NCBI RefSeq assembly: GCF_040712315.1 | Contig: NC_134013.1 | Span: forward strand, 64,139,501-64,203,500 | Source of the DNA: Castanea sativa | Lineage: Eukaryota; Streptophyta; Magnoliopsida; Fagales; Fagaceae | Reading direction: 5' to 3' | Length of the DNA: 64,000 bases | Part shown: piece after piece, positions 34,480 to 47,053 of the stretch | Layout: the number at the start of each line of letters is the position of its first letter | Position numbering within the stretch: position 1 is the stretch's first letter | Made by a program: the position numbers and the translations under genes | Notes under the pieces: generated by a model | What the model saw: only the letters and a program-made list of their open reading frames with translations | The model's database searches: none | What the model was told of the DNA's origin: nothing

Positions 34480-34665
34480 AGAAATGCTAGGGACACCAAT
34501 TTTGGCATAACTTTGTACCAACTCGCCACATGACAAGTTGTGAATTGTGATTGGTAAGGGTGTGTCCTCACATAGCCCATTAATACACCCTTACCAATCA
34601 CAATTTGCCATGTGGCAAGTTATGGCACAAAATTGTGCCAAGATTGGTGTCCCTAGCATTTCTCT
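34480..34665. mobile_element. Mutator-type MITE, 186 bp, near-complete hairpin
   Basis: Arms AGAAATGCTAGGGACACCAA and TTGGTGTCCCTAGCATTTCT; the inner sequence is also largely palindromic (ACTTGCCACATGGCAAATTG against CAACTTGTCATGTGGCGAGT). The 9-bp duplication AAATTGAAG at 34471-34479 and 34666-34674 is the size expected for MULE transposition. A transcript would fold into one long hairpin. Confidence 0.88.
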
Positions 34666-34674
34666 AAATTGAAG

Positions 34675-35227
34675 GACATATTGCTCATTTAAGAGCTATG
34701 GAAAATAATGGGATTGGGAGAACGAGGTAAGCACATAACCGATTTTAATTTGTCGAACATGATGTGGTGATGTCATATTGGATCCCACAATTATAATGGA
34801 CTCGCCCTTTGCTCGTGTGTTTTTCATGTCTCTGATTGCTATGCTTAGTTTTATCCACCACAATCCGCATAATCATTCCCCATTCTTGTTAGCCATCCAT
34901 GGTTTTGACACTCCTCTCCAGACCAAGGCAGTGCATTGGGTTTCGTGTGTAAACCCAAATACTACCAATGAAGCTGGGCTCAATGAAAATCTCTTTTGGC
35001 CGCAGGGTAGACTAGATCTTCATCCGTCAATGGACTTATGCCATGACAGGTATTGGTGCAGACCATTCCATCAATCTACAGTAATACCTTTACTACTGCA
35101 AAAACATCTGTAAATACTATATTTGAAATACACTCTTACCATTATTCTTAATTAGATGTACATGAGCTCTCAAATTGTCATCAAATCTCTCAAATTTCTT
35201 AAGCACTTTCTTAATATAATGTGATTA
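34675..35227. other. Intergenic, one unrecognised 111-codon frame
   Basis: A plus-strand frame at 34778-35113 shows a hydrophobic start but no domain I recognise, and the upstream sequence lacks a convincing promoter. I treat it as chance or decayed sequence. Confidence 0.35.
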
Positions 35228-36879
35228 GAGCATTCCCATCGGATGTTCTAAAAATATGTCATTTTAACACATCAAAAAGACTACTTTATTATTTTAACAC
35301 ATCATTTTACAATACGCCCTACATAACATGTTTTATTCTTTCATTTTATACATTAAAATAATATATACAAATACAACATATTAAAATAATATTTTCCTAA
35401 AATTCATCCCAATACAAAACAGTGACCACCCAACAGGCAACAGGCAACAGCCACTGCCCACTGCCACCAACCAACAACCATGACCACTGCTCATAACCCA
35501 AAACATAATTCAAAACAAAACCAAACAAATCCAGCCAAATACCCCAAACAAATTCATTTACAAAAACACTAACCACCACCGCAAAAATTCCAACCACCAC
35601 CATTGTACAACAACAATCACAACCCAAAACCCATGAACCCAATTTGAAAAATTACCTAAGACCCTCCATTGTGAGTGGCTAAAACAACACAACCCAACCA
35701 CCACCGGACTACCACAACCCAACCACCATTACAATCAATCCCACCCAATCAACCCACAAAATAAAAGCCAGAAAAATGAAACCCAGAAAACCCAGAAACC
35801 AGAAAAATAAAACCCAAAAAACTAGAAAAATAAAACCTAGAAAACCAATCATTCCCGTCGTTGTTGGTGATGACGGAGGGTGAGGATCTACACATCATTT
35901 TACAACACGCCCTACATAACATGTTTTATTCTTCCATTTTATACATTAAAATAATATATACAAATACAACACATTAAAATAATATTTTCCTAAAATTCAT
36001 CCCAATACAAACTAGTGACCACCCAACAAGCAACAGGCAACAGCCACTGCCCACTGCCACCAACCAACAACCACGACCACTGCTCACAACCCAAAACATA
36101 ATTCAAAACAAAACCAAACAAATTTAGCCAAATACCCCAAACAAATTCATTTACAAAAACACTAACCACCACCGCAAAAATTCCAACCACCACCATTGTA
36201 CAACAACAATCACAACCCAAAACCCATGAACCCAATTTGAAAAATTACCCAAGACCCTCCATTGTGAGTGGCTAAAACAACACAACCCAACCACCACCGG
36301 ACTACCCCAACCCAACCACCATTACAATCAATCCCACCCAATCAACCCACAAAATAAAAACCAGAAAAATGAAACCCAAAAAACCCAGAAACCAAAAAAA
36401 TAAAACCCAAAAATCTAGAAAAATAAAACCTAGAAAACCAATCATTCCCGTCGTTGTTGGTGATGACAGAGGGTGAGGATCTACAGCCCGATGAGGTGGT
36501 GGCAAGGTGGAGGAGAGGCTGCTGGTTTGGTGGTGAGATTAGCGGTTTATTCTAGAGAGAGGAAGAGAGGCTAGAGTGAGAGTGAGTAATGAAGGAAGGA
36601 AAGGCGGTTGGGTTAGAGAGGAAGAGAAGAGTGAGGAGAGGCTATGATAAAGAAAAGCAACAGGGAAGAGAGAGAAATTAAGGTTAGAGAGGAGAGAGAG
36701 TATAATAAAAAAATAAATTTTTTTACAATTTGTGAACAATACCATTTCAAAATTAAGACTGTACTATTCACCCATGCCAAAATTTTTAGAATTTGAATTA
36801 CCTGATGTGGGAGCTTTTTTGGTGTTTGGTGTGTCAAATGCCAAATATTTGACATTTGGCACACCTGATAGAAATGCTC
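35228..36879. mobile_element. PIF/Harbinger-like element with internal tandem duplication
   Basis: Ends GAGCATTCCCATC and GATAGAAATGCTC with TTA on both outer sides (35225-35227 and 36880-36882), as for PIF/Harbinger. Inside, a 593-bp segment is present twice in tandem (about 35292-35884 and 35885-36477), nearly identical, including the ACAACC-rich tract. The 81-codon minus-strand frames in each copy are repeat artefacts. No transposase seen. Confidence 0.7.
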
Positions 36880-36880
36880 T

Positions 36881-37435
36881 TAAGAATGCAAATGAACCAA
36901 ATTTTTCATAAACAGCTTGGGCTTCGCTCAATAAAAAGCTTGTACATGTTTGATTATAAACAAACTAAACTTGAGCCTTAATTTTAGGGTTGTTTAACAA
37001 ACGAGCTAAGCCCAAGTAAAAAAAAAAAAAATTTCTTAAACAAACTCGTGATAATAGGGTTTGATAAATAAATTTTTTTTTAAAAAAAAGCTGAGTTTAG
37101 GCTATTTTATGGGCTTGGAATTAAGCTTGATATGGGCTAAATAAACTCTTATCTTACTAAGCCTTAATTAATCAAGAGTTGGGACCACATGTCAAAACCA
37201 AATGGACTTGATAATATATTTGTATTTAATTGATCTTGAGCTCAAAAGTTTGATATTAAGCTTGATACTGAGCTTGATTTTGGCTCAACTAATGAATCAA
37301 TCCAAGCCAACCCAAACCTAAGCTTTTGGAATTTTTGACGAGCTCAAACTCAAATATAGTTTGTAGGCTTGGTTTGAGCTGAAGCCAAGTTTGAACATAA
37401 AATACTCAACAAAGCTTAGCTCTTTTACAACTCTA
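36881..37435. mobile_element. Second copy of the 'GAGCTTGAGC' hAT family
   Basis: Starts TAAGAATGCAAATGAACC and ends CTCTTTTACAACTCTA, matching the ends of the 31023-33108 element, with the same body motifs (AAGCTTGTACATGTTTG, AACTTGAGCC, TGATATTAAGCTTGA). It is uninterrupted, so it shows what the other copy looked like before its nested insertions. Its left end abuts the element ending at 36879, which inserted into or beside it. Confidence 0.6.
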
Positions 37436-37436
37436 A

Positions 37437-37852
37437 TGGCTTGCTTAGATGAAGGGGGGAAGAGAGGAGAGTAGAGTAAATGACAGGAAATGGTTTAATG
37501 AACCTTACTTTGATATTTTTTAATAGAGGAGGGGGAGGGGTTTAAAGTGATTTGAAGGGGAATCTTACACCTCAATTTTAATTTCCCCAAATTAGAGAGA
37601 TTTGGCGGAGGACTAGAGTGGAAGGGATTAAAAAAAAAATTAAAATGTCAATTTATATGAAATCCTCCTCCCTTCTCCTCTCCTTAATTTTAAAATATCC
37701 AAACAAAGGGGAGAAAGAGAAATATATACTTTTACTTCCCCTTAATTAATCCTTAAAACATCCAAAGAAGGTGAAGGGGCAACCAGCATTTTCCTCCTCA
37801 CTCATTTACTCTCAATTCCTTCTCCTCCTCTCTCCTTCAAACTTCCAAATAT
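37437..37852. mobile_element. MITE-like inverted-repeat element, about 415 bp
   Basis: Purine-rich left end (GAAGGGGGGAAGAGAGGAGAG) and pyrimidine-rich right end (CCTTCTCCTCCTCTCTCCTTC) are complementary; the pattern repeats internally at about 37500-37560 and 37660-37690. No clear target duplication resolved and no coding sequence. Confidence 0.45.
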
Positions 37853-39450
37853 AGTGTACATGTGATAATGTGATTGAGACAAAATAATTTCATTTGGTAT
37901 TCTAATAATCTCCATTACTAGCATCACATCAACAACACTTTAATCTTTCATGTCAAACTTTTGGTCAACGTCCTTTTGGTAGATTTAATAATGTCATTAT
38001 TACAACCGATATTAAGCATATCACTACATAGTACATAGAGATATAAAATTAAATAGCCATTTATGACATCCTTGAAATACACACACTTATTTCATTCATT
38101 AATTTTAAACCCATTTGACATTATCATATTGTCAAATTTTTCGTACTATTATTTTGCAAATTGTTTCCATACAAAGATGTACACTTTTTTTCTTGTCTAG
38201 GAATAATAAACCCCTCTTATTCTTCTACATAAATTTACTCATTCAAATTCACCATGCAGGAATATAGTCTTATGATACATTTGATGTATATTGGCTTTGC
38301 AACGCTGCAATATCTATTAACATACAAATGGATCCATTTGTTGCTCTTATAATTGGATATAATATATAATATCAAAGCAATCCATTCCTTCCTTTTGTTT
38401 GTAACCCTTTCCAATTAGCCTCGCTTTTTACTTGTTAACTCATAAGTTTTCAATGTCCTCTTAAATATCCATTTATATCTCAAGTTTTCAGTTAGGTAAA
38501 CTGTATAAGATCCACTAATTCTCATATCTGATTTTGTAAAATGAATTCAATTTCACTATTAACAACCTATATCTAAAAAGGTTTCCAGGTGTAGACATCG
38601 TTTCCTTGAAGTTTTGAGGTTCATCGAATACTAAAATTTTCTTCAGTGTTGTGGCAAACTTAGTCTCAATGGAATGAAATCTAGGTTGAACACTTATCTT
38701 CTCTTTATTCCCTACCCCATGCCAAGTTGTGAATAATAATGATGATGATGACCACGACAATGAAAATGACAACAATAATAATGACATAAATTAGGCTAAA
38801 ATAGAATTTCTATCTTGTATTCACAAAATAAATAAATGTGTGTGTGTGTGTGTAATGATGACATTAATGATGTTATCTACTACTAAAAATAATTTATTAG
38901 ATAAGATGGTGGATGCACCGGGGATTGAGATCCGGTGCAATAACTAGGGCTATTACACCATGCAATGCCCTTTCAATAGTTCAAATCAAAAGTTAAAAAG
39001 TTAGCTTTTAATATCTACCATTGGATCTAGAAAAGTTAAAAATTTTTAAAAAGTAGAAATGTTGTGTGAGGGATTGAATATTGTAAGCATGCAAGTCAAG
39101 GACCCTAGGCCAAGATGGAAAATGAAACAAATTTCTCTTGGCTTGGTTTTGGTGCTCCCTTTCTTTTCTATCATTCTTAGGGTACAATGATATATTTGGC
39201 TTTAAATCCATATGAGGATTATGTGACAAAACTTTTTTAAGTATTATTCTGATTAGACAATGTTGTCAATTTGTTAACAGGTGATTTTGTTTAAATTTTT
39301 ATACGTATGAATAAACTTTCAATCAATGTTAGAGAGTCTACTTCTATTTAAATGTCAATGATGAATGATATGTTAAAATTTAAACCACTCATTTCATAGT
39401 GGAATGATAAGATTTCAATAACTTTACCTTAAATAAACTTAAGAACTCTA
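37853..39450. other. Intergenic, no gene recognised
   Basis: AT-rich. 38790-38825 (AGGCTAAAATAGAATTTCTA then TCTTGTATTCAC) matches the 3' tail of SINE family 1, so a truncated copy probably lies here. A (TG)n run occurs at 38838-38853. Nothing else supported. Confidence 0.4.
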
Positions 39451-40515
39451 AAAGGTGTCTTTCTTCTTGTTGATACGCTACTATGAGTGCAGTATGCCAG
39501 ATCGCAATATGACAAACCCAACGACAATCTACGCATTTCCTACTACATACTGTTGTTGCCACATGGATGTAAATTATTTGTATAAAATTGAGTGGGTAGG
39601 AAAATGTATTAATGTTGTTTTTAATGGGTTAACAAAGCGAAGGATTGTATATGTACAAAAGGTTATTTGTGCTCAAACCTCTGGTGTTAGAGGTCCAACG
39701 GAAGGAGCTATGTTTGGACCAGGGGTTGGGGGTAATGGCCCCCTGACCCAACAAGAAAAGAACTAGCACTCTTTTGTATTATGCATAAATTTGAATCTAT
39801 GCCCATGAAGAATTAAATTAGGCCCCCAATATACCCTTTAAACCACAAAGAGCCCATATAACAATACAAAAGAACCCAAATAACAACACAAATAAGTCCA
39901 AATAATATAAAATCAGCCCAAATCCTTGATTTTTTTTTTTTTTAAAGAAAAATTCCAGATTTGTATCTCAGTCTCACCGTAATTCCCAACAAAATTAAAG
40001 GAAAAAAAAAAACCCAAATATCTGTCAGAGTGTTTCAGTTGAATAGAGACAAAAAGTTAATAAGCAGCCACACCACCACCATTATAGAAGGGCGTGTTTG
40101 AGTAAATCATTGCCACATGCCACCAGATTTGTTGGAGGAAGTTAAAGTGGAAGTGGAACTTGAACCTGAGGTGAAAGATAATTTAAAAGTAGGTTGGGAT
40201 TTTTTTTTTTGGGTTATGTTTTGAAGGTTATTCAAATTTTGATTTGGGTCGGATTATGATTTTGGGTTATCTTTTAGTGTGCGTGGTGGTGGTCTTGTTT
40301 GAACGTTTAAACTTCAAAGTTTGTTCTTTTCTTATGGGGGTTGCGGCAAAAAAAAAAAAACTGGGTATGTTTTTCTTCGGTAATTTTTCAAAGAAAACTG
40401 TCTTTGATAAATAGGTTGACAGCTTTATAATTATATCAAAGAGACAACAAAGCATTATAAGGCATAAATAATTAATCTTAGCAACAATCTTACTAACAAA
40501 TTAGTATTTTAGTTT
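39451..40515. other. Intergenic; displaced 3' flank of copy B
   Basis: 39655-39705 (TTTGTGCTCAAACCTCTGGTG, TTAGAGGTCCAAC) matches the distal 3' flanks of copies A (near 22590) and C (near 52030). In copy B it appears pushed away from the gene by the repeats at 40516-41545. No gene. Confidence 0.4.
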
Positions 40516-40712
40516 AAAGTCTGTTTGAAATTCACTTATTTTATTAAAACTAAAAAAAATTTGTTGAAAGAATTATAAATAAAGATAAAAGTTAATTGAA
40601 ATAGTATAGTGTGACTTATGAGTAGTATCAAAAAATGCAGTAGAGTCTATGAATAATAGCAAAAATAAGTTGAATAGTAAAATACACTGTTTTTTTAATT
40701 TGAAGCCAAATG
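40516..40712 (+). repeat. 'GTCTGTTTGAAAT' family, copy 2
   Basis: Aligns along its length with 1205-1415, including TGAATAGTAAAAT and a terminal CAAATGCACACTTA. Non-coding. Confidence 0.5.
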
Positions 40713-40849
40713 CACACTTAGCATCTTTTTGTTTGATTATTTGTGATTTGTCCTTACATGTTCAATTTGATTGATAGTTGCATTGTAATGTATTAAAAAA
40801 AAACTGTTATTTTGTATCTTTTTATGTGTTGATAGCTTGTTAATATTAA

Positions 40850-41271
40850 GGGTATGTTTAGATACTGCTTATTTTGCTGAAAACTGAAAATTTATTGCTG
40901 AAAACATTGTAGCAAAATAATTTTTAAAATAAAAATACTATAGCAAACTTTTTTTTACCGGAAAAATGTAGAATGGGTACATTTAAATGAACAAAAGCCA
41001 AAGGCCTTGTAACTAAATTGACACATCCCAATGTACAAAGTGATTGAAGGTCTAGGAGAAAGGATTCAAGTTGCGGGGTTAGTAGCATGTTATAATTATC
41101 TCTAAAAAAAAATAAACAAAAGGTGTGGACTAGCTGTATGACTGAGGACACTGTAGCAAATTTTAACAATGTGTTTTTCACAAGTTGCGGCTCCGTGAAC
41201 GATACTATTGGGGCCACTAAAAAATGCATACGCAGATGCACATATATTCATCGCAATCCAAACGGTCACTA
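40850..41271 (+). repeat. 'GTTTGGATA' repeat split by a SINE
   Basis: Left part 40850-40970 (GGTATGTTTAGATACTGC, GCTGAAAACTGAAAA, TTTTTAAAAT) and right part 41140-41271 (ACGCAGATGC, CGCAATCCAAACGG). The middle is occupied by the SINE at 40998-41109 and flanking sequence. Confidence 0.5.
40998..41109 (+). mobile_element. tRNA-derived SINE, family 2
   Basis: 112 bp with an A-box-like CTTGTAACTAAATTGACAC, a B-box-like GGATTCAAGTTGC and an A tail. Near-matching flanks AAATGAACAAAAG (40985-40997) and AAATAAACAAAAG (41110-41122) form the target duplication. Distinct from family 1. Confidence 0.65.
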
Positions 41272-41274
41272 AGA

Positions 41275-41545
41275 TGGAGTTTGGATAGGCGTTTCTGCGT
41301 CCGCGTTTTGTTTTGTTTTGTTTTGTTTTTTTTTTTTTTTCATCCAGCCGCAAGTGTTGACCCAATTTTCTGTAAACAGTGCATTCGTGCACTGTTCACG
41401 GACCCACAAATTTCACTTTTCAGCAAATTTTTCATTAAAAATGGGTCCCGCGGTACTATTCACACATTTTAAAATTATTTTGCTACAGTGTTTTCAGTTT
41501 TCAGTTTTCAGTTTTCAGCAATAAGTTCTATCCAAACGGACCCTA
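41275..41545 (-). repeat. 'GTTTGGATA' repeat, inverted copy
   Basis: Full copy on the minus strand: starts at GGTCCGTTTGGATAGAAC read from 41545 and ends at CCTATCCAAACTC near 41275. The terminal GTTTGGATAG/CTATCCAAAC inverted repeat is intact. Lies just downstream of ligase-like copy B. Confidence 0.65.
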
Positions 41546-41788
41546 AATGTATACCAATTTGAATTTTCATGAACCCCACCCCACCCCACGATAGTCTGGC
41601 TCCGTCCAAGTCCAGCGTCCACTTAGGGCAGGTGGTAACCTCTCAATATATATCTTAATGCTATATATGCTAGAATTTATCTTCAAACTTGAATTGCAAC
41701 AATCTAAATTGAGGAATCATCATCATCATCATCAGATATGATGGGTGAGTTTCTTGTTTGTTTTACTGTATATTGACCCAGCAAGAAA

Positions 41789-44700
41789 TCATAACCTAGA
41801 AGAAGAGTTGACAGAAACAATCTTCCTCAAATCCTTTCTCAATAATTTTCCAGTTGCACTCTTGGGTAAGGAATTGACAAACGTTACGCGTCTTATTTTC
41901 TTGTATGGTGAAACCTACAATCAAGGGGAAAATAAGGTGTTCATTTTGACAAACAAAATATTGATTATTTTATCAATTCAAAATTTATGTTATAAAGATT
42001 ACTATAGCTCAGAGAACTAGAAGGCACCTGTTTTGCGACAAAATCTATTATCTCTGCTTCTCCAATGGAGCTTTGAGGCTGTCTTACCACAAAAGCTATT
42101 GGCACCTGACCAGCTTCTTCATCAGGGTATCTGCCAATTTATTGTATGAATTTTTAATAATAAAAAAAGATGCACAATTTTGACAATCGTCAATAAGAAC
42201 TTATAGCTAATGCCACATTACAGTTCTACAAACAAGCAAAATATAGCACTCATATATGGCATGCTGTAACATTAAAGATCGAAAAATGCTACTATATATA
42301 TCACTCCAAAGGTAGGGAGCATCCATAAACCATGAGTAAGTTGTTTTAACTTACGGTATAACAGCAGCATCAACTATCTCCGGGTGGGACTGAAGCAAAT
42401 GTTCTAGCTCTGCAGGGGCTACCTGCGGAAAGTATATTCCAATGCATGAGCTCCTGATTGTGTTCTTTAAAGGCATAACATATGCTTGTTATAAAAAGAA
42501 AAATAAGAATGCAGAGGATGAGTGACATTATATATACCTGATATCCCTTGTATTTGATCAATTCTTTAAGCCTATCTACAACAAATAGGAAACCTTCCTC
42601 ATCAATATAACAGAGATCACCAGTTCTCAACCAACCGTCTGCTACTAAAGTTGCAGAAGTTGCTTCTGGATCACCAATATAACCTGCAGTAATCACAAAT
42701 TAAACTCGCATATATGGCACGTGTAAATTTACAATAGTTACAAAAAATGCTGATCAAAAAAGCTATGCTAGATCAAATCTCATGTTGGGATGTATATGAT
42801 ATCCTCTAATAATCATTGCCTCATCGAGCTATCTGAGGCAAACTAGGAATTATATACAAGAAGCTGAGAATGCATTGTATTTGTTTTCATTTCAAAAGTA
42901 AATATGTTTGAAATTACTTGCATCTTTTGTAGTGTAAATTATTGGAAGGTAATTCCCTTTTAATCATGAACACTAATCCTAAAAAGACATGATAATTATG
43001 AGTAATGCGGCCAACTTTGATTAGTGAATGGTGATTATGCAGTACAAAGTGTCAAGGTCACAAAATTTTTTATTTATAATTTTTTTTTTCTTTACCTTTC
43101 ATAATTGTGGGTCCTCTAATCCAGAGCTCCCCTTGCTTGCACGGAGGCAAAGCATGCCCTGTGTCCGGGTCTACAATTTTGGCTTCAAAACCTCCCGAAA
43201 GTCTCCCTGTTGATCCCCAATGAACACTCTCCTCTTGACCCACTGTTCGCCACGCTGACCCCGTTGATTCAGTTAGCCCATAACCCTGCATCCATCTTTT
43301 ATTTATTTGTTTTTGAAATCTCCTATCTATTTTTCCATTAAAAGTGATTAAAATACGGCAAAAACTTACTTTACACAGTCACATTCAGTGGCCGCGCCAC
43401 ATACAGGTCAGGGTGGTCCTGGTGGTCCCAAGACCACCCTGACCTGAAATTATATATATATATAAAATAATAATAATAAATTATTTATCTACCCATAAAA
43501 AAATTAGAAACACCCTCAAAAAAAATTAGGAACATTTTCAAAAAAATTTTATGCCAATAAAATTAAATTTTGATGGATTATTTATTACATTTTGGCTGGT
43601 ATCAGTTTTTAGAAGACAAAAAGAAAAATTCTTAAACTGACAAACTCGTCAGTAAAGCATGTCATTACCTACGTCGAACGCCTAAAAACAAATCCAGCTA
43701 TCACAAAGGTCTCCTCTTATTCTTCTTCTTCCTTTTCTTCTTCTCTACTTCGTCTCAGACGCTTTGTTAGTCTGCCTCTTCTTTATTTTTTTACTCTAGT
43801 TTTTGCTTTGTCAAGTTTTTTCTTTAGTTTGCCCTTTTATTTTTTTAGTTTGCTGACCCCACCCACGTGACAAAACTTTGGAAATAACAAAACTCAAAAA
43901 GCTAACAAAAGAGTTTGATTTCAAACTTATTTATTAAGTCTTGCCTCTTCCCAATATGATATACATATATATATACTCTTATTGTACTATTTTTGGTTGT
44001 TGATTTTCATTATTTAATTATATATTTATGTTTTAATATTCTAAAACAGTAATTGTTATGTAATAACTAAATGATTTGAGTGTCAAAAAAGAAAAACTAA
44101 ATGATTTGTTTTATTTGAAGTTTACTTATTTGGATCAATAATTTTATGTTGTATAAGAAAATATAAATATATATTATTTTTAATTTTGTTTAGAAACCCT
44201 GAAACACCCTGAAATGGTACGTCAAAATAGATCGGTACCGAAATATTCTGTTACACTAAACAAACCGAAATAGGATCCAAAATGGTATTCATAACATTGC
44301 TTTCAAGCAAAAAGAAAACGCTAAAAAAAATTGAACTAAAATCTATAAAAAAAATAAGAAAAAATTGTAACAGAGAATCTGAAGAAAAAAAAATTTTAAT
44401 AGAGTAAGCCCACCCAAAAACACCTTGAAAAACATTCCTGAAACCGCCACTAGTCACATTGTAATTGATAATTGAAAATGGGATTTCAAGTCACGTTTTT
44501 TAACTCATATTTAATTTGTTTGTGTGGGAATTAACATTTTCTTGAAGATAAATCATTTTTCAAAAATATATTTTCTAAAAAATTATAACATTTTCCTATA
44601 TATGGTAACAAACTTAAAAAATTATCTTTTAACTTCTCTTATTTAGCACCATCGCATACCCTTGGTGCGATGGTCACTCCACAAGTATAAATGTTTGTAG

Positions 44701-46758
44701 GGTGTGGGGTGTGGGGGCAAGGGTCGGATTCAAGTCTCCAAGATGGAGACTCACATATATATACACTTAGATTAGACTAAAATAAAATTCTATCTTGTAT
44801 AAAAAATAATAATAAAAAAATCTCTTATTTAGCTTCTCGTGAGGTAGTTAGAGTTGTTTTCTTTATTTAGTTTAACGTGAGATAGAGCTGTTTTCTTAAA
44901 ATTCTTGAAAATACAATCTTATCTCACATCTTTAAAAAAATTTCTATATATTGACCATTTTTTTCTGATATTACCAAACATAGCAAAATCTATAAATAAA
45001 AAAATACTAATAAAAATTATCTTCATATAAGATTTTATTTTAAATAAAATACTAAAATATTTTCAAGTGTTTGATGTGACATGTAAATTTTTTATATCGC
45101 GTTTCACGCGGTATCCAACGTCTGCGTTTTCTTTTCTTTCTTTTTTTTGGAAAAGCACGTTTCAGTAGATCCGTATACTATTCATGGGACCCACAAACCT
45201 ATTTTTTCAGCAATTTTTTCATTAAAAATTAAAGGATCCCACAACACCATTTACACATTTAAAAATTACTTTACTGCCATATTTTTAGTTTTCAACCAAA
45301 TATCCAAACGCAACTATGATTGATTGTGTGGTTAAAAAATTTTACATGTCAGGTCAACTAAACAAGTTACTAGACCACCAAAACTGCCATCTTTGATGAC
45401 CTGGCCGTCGGCACCCGCCATGAAAGCAAAGGGGTCAATTGCGGAAACAACCACTCATGCGACTTGAACGTGGACACTAGTAACGTAGACACAAGATGAG
45501 ATAAGAGAAGAGTCACGGTGTATTTTTGTAAAATATCTTACCCAGTCTTTTAAAGATAAAAATATTTTATAAATTTTTACAAATAAATTTATAGTCAATT
45601 GGAAAACATTTTGAAAAATATTTTAAACATACGGTGTAAAGCAATCACTGCACTTAAAAGAAAGCTACAATTAAAAACGACCTGTCGTTCCAAAGTAGAA
45701 TCTGTAATATTGAAAATTTTAGCCCAAAAAAAAAACCTGACTTTGACTTTGACTTTGGAGGCAAACTCACATACCTGTAAAAAGACAACTCTTGGAAACT
45801 TCGCCATGAAAGCGGAAACGACATCCTTCGCAATTGGAGCAGCACCGCACGCAACCCCTTCCAACGAGCTCAAATCGTAGCCGTCCGTTACATTAGTCTT
45901 GGCCATTGCCACCGCCACCGGTGGGGCCACCACCACGTGGGTCACCCTAAACTCTTCCACCGCCCTCATCATCTTCCTCAAATCGAACCTCTCCATTATC
46001 ACCACCCCCTCGTTCAAAGCCACCGACTTCAAGCTGTAGAAAAACCCGAACACGTGAAAGTACGGCACCGTATAGAGCAACACCGCAGGCGACTTCCTCT
46101 CCGTCCGGTGCGCGTAGGTACCGGACACAGTCGCCATCAGGTTCCGGTGAGTCAGCATCACCCCTTTGACTCTCCCGGTGGTCCCCGACGAGTACAATAT
46201 CGCCGCCAAATCGGACTGACTCACTTCGACGCGGTCGATCGTTTGTACCGGACTCGTCATCATTGAGTCGAACTCGGGCGAGTCGAGGACAATGGTTTTG
46301 AAACGGAGAGAAATGTTTGAAAGTTTGTGAGCGCTTGATGACGTGGCAAATGCGATCACTGGGTTGCATAGTTGGATTAGGCTTGAAATCTCTGACTCGG
46401 TGCTGAGTGGGTTAGCCGGAGAGATGATTATCCCAAGAGAGAGCAGCGAGAAGTAGAGGATCGGAACCTGGACGAGGTTTTGAGAGAGAACGAAAGCGGT
46501 GTCGCCTTTGGAGAGTCCGATGACGGAGTGAAGATAGGAGGCTAGAGTTCGGGTTTTGCTAGTGAACTCGGAGTATAAAACGCGCTGACCCGTGGAGGAG
46601 TTGATGAGAGCGAGTGAGTCAGGCCATGGCGAGTTAGCTCGGAGCGAGAAAGCGTAATCAGAAGCTGATATAGGAATGTGTTGTGGTGGAAGATCGATTG
46701 GGGGTCTGAGGCTGTGGAAAGTGTTTGTTTCTGAGTTGAAACCGCTGTTTGGATCCAT
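41789..46758 (-). CDS. 4-coumarate:CoA ligase-like protein, peroxisomal (copy B), 538 aa
   Basis: Adenylate-forming ligase: activates a carboxylic acid with ATP, then transfers it to CoA. Exons 46758-45775, 43285-43096, 42683-42538, 42422-42355, 42130-42028, 41914-41789, all GT-AG, total 1617 nt and fully open. Seen: AMP-binding P-loop [11 protein letters not shown] (about residues 190-200), GYGLTES at the exon 1/2 junction (329-335), GELWIRG, the YIGDPEAT...[15 protein letters not shown] core with its ribose-binding Asp, the [14 protein letters not shown] hinge, and a terminal GK-LLRKDLR with the catalytic Lys. The C-terminus SRL is a type 1 peroxisomal signal. Length and motifs fit the 4CL-like/OPCL clade (4CLL9-type is my best guess); the substrate (jasmonate precursor, coumarate or another acid) cannot be read from sequence. 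One oddity: LPPCKQG where the paralogues have LPPGKQG. Intron 1 (2.5 kb) carries a hAT element, a SINE and a dispersed repeat. The start follows copies A and C, minus their 9-11-residue extension. Confidence 0.92.
43386..44452. mobile_element. hAT-type element, 1067 bp, in intron 1 of copy B
   Basis: Ends CAGTGGCCGCGCCAC and GAAACCGCCACTA; exact 8-bp duplication GTCACATT at 43378-43385 and 44453-44460. Near the left end TCAGGGTGGTC...GACCACCCTGA forms a palindrome. Non-coding, AT-rich interior. Inserted about 100 bp from the acceptor of exon 2. Confidence 0.85.
44648..44820 (+). mobile_element. tRNA-derived SINE, family 1, in intron 1 of copy B
   Basis: 173 bp between exact 13-bp duplications TCTCTTATTTAGC (44635-44647 and 44821-44833). 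A-box-like TTGGTGCGATGGTCACTCC, B-box-like GGATTCAAGTCTCC, tail TTGTATAAAAAATAATAATA. This is the reference copy for the family and the least diverged. Opposite in orientation to the host gene. Confidence 0.88.
45098..45316 (-). repeat. 'GTTTGGATA' repeat in intron 1 of copy B
   Basis: Minus-strand copy: read from 45316, GCGTTTGGATATTTGG, AAAAATATGGCAGTAAAGTA, TTTTTAAATGTGTAAATGGT, CGTGTTTTCC and a terminal GTTGGATACC. Interrupted by a T/C-rich run near 45130. Confidence 0.55.
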
Positions 46759-47053
46759 CTGATATTTTAAATTGGCTGAGCCTGTGAAAAGAACGAAGTT
46801 TGTGGCGGTGAAGACTGAAGAGTAGAACTTAAAACTAGGAGTTGTAGTAGTGGACGTTGTTAACTGAGATCCAAGATGGGGCTGTCGAAATTCGAAACGT
46901 TTTTCATTTGGGAATTTGTAGGAGATGTACGTGGAAAAGTGTTTGGTGATAATAAAATGATAGTAGATGAATTACGTCACTGATTATGTCACCTTATATG
47001 TGTAAAAGTCGTGTGAATGTATCATCGTGAATATATCATTTTCTTGGCGTGGG

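Noticed and set aside
34778..35113. 111-codon frame as a gene
   Set aside because: No recognisable domain, no splice context, and a composition consistent with chance.
35397..36235. Pair of identical 81-codon Val/Trp-rich frames
   Set aside because: Explained by the 593-bp tandem duplication of an ACAACC-rich tract.
45937..46369. Arg-rich frames opposite to and overlapping exon 1 of copies B and C
   Set aside because: Shadows of the GC-richer 4CL-like exon; they lack any domain and disappear in copy A.
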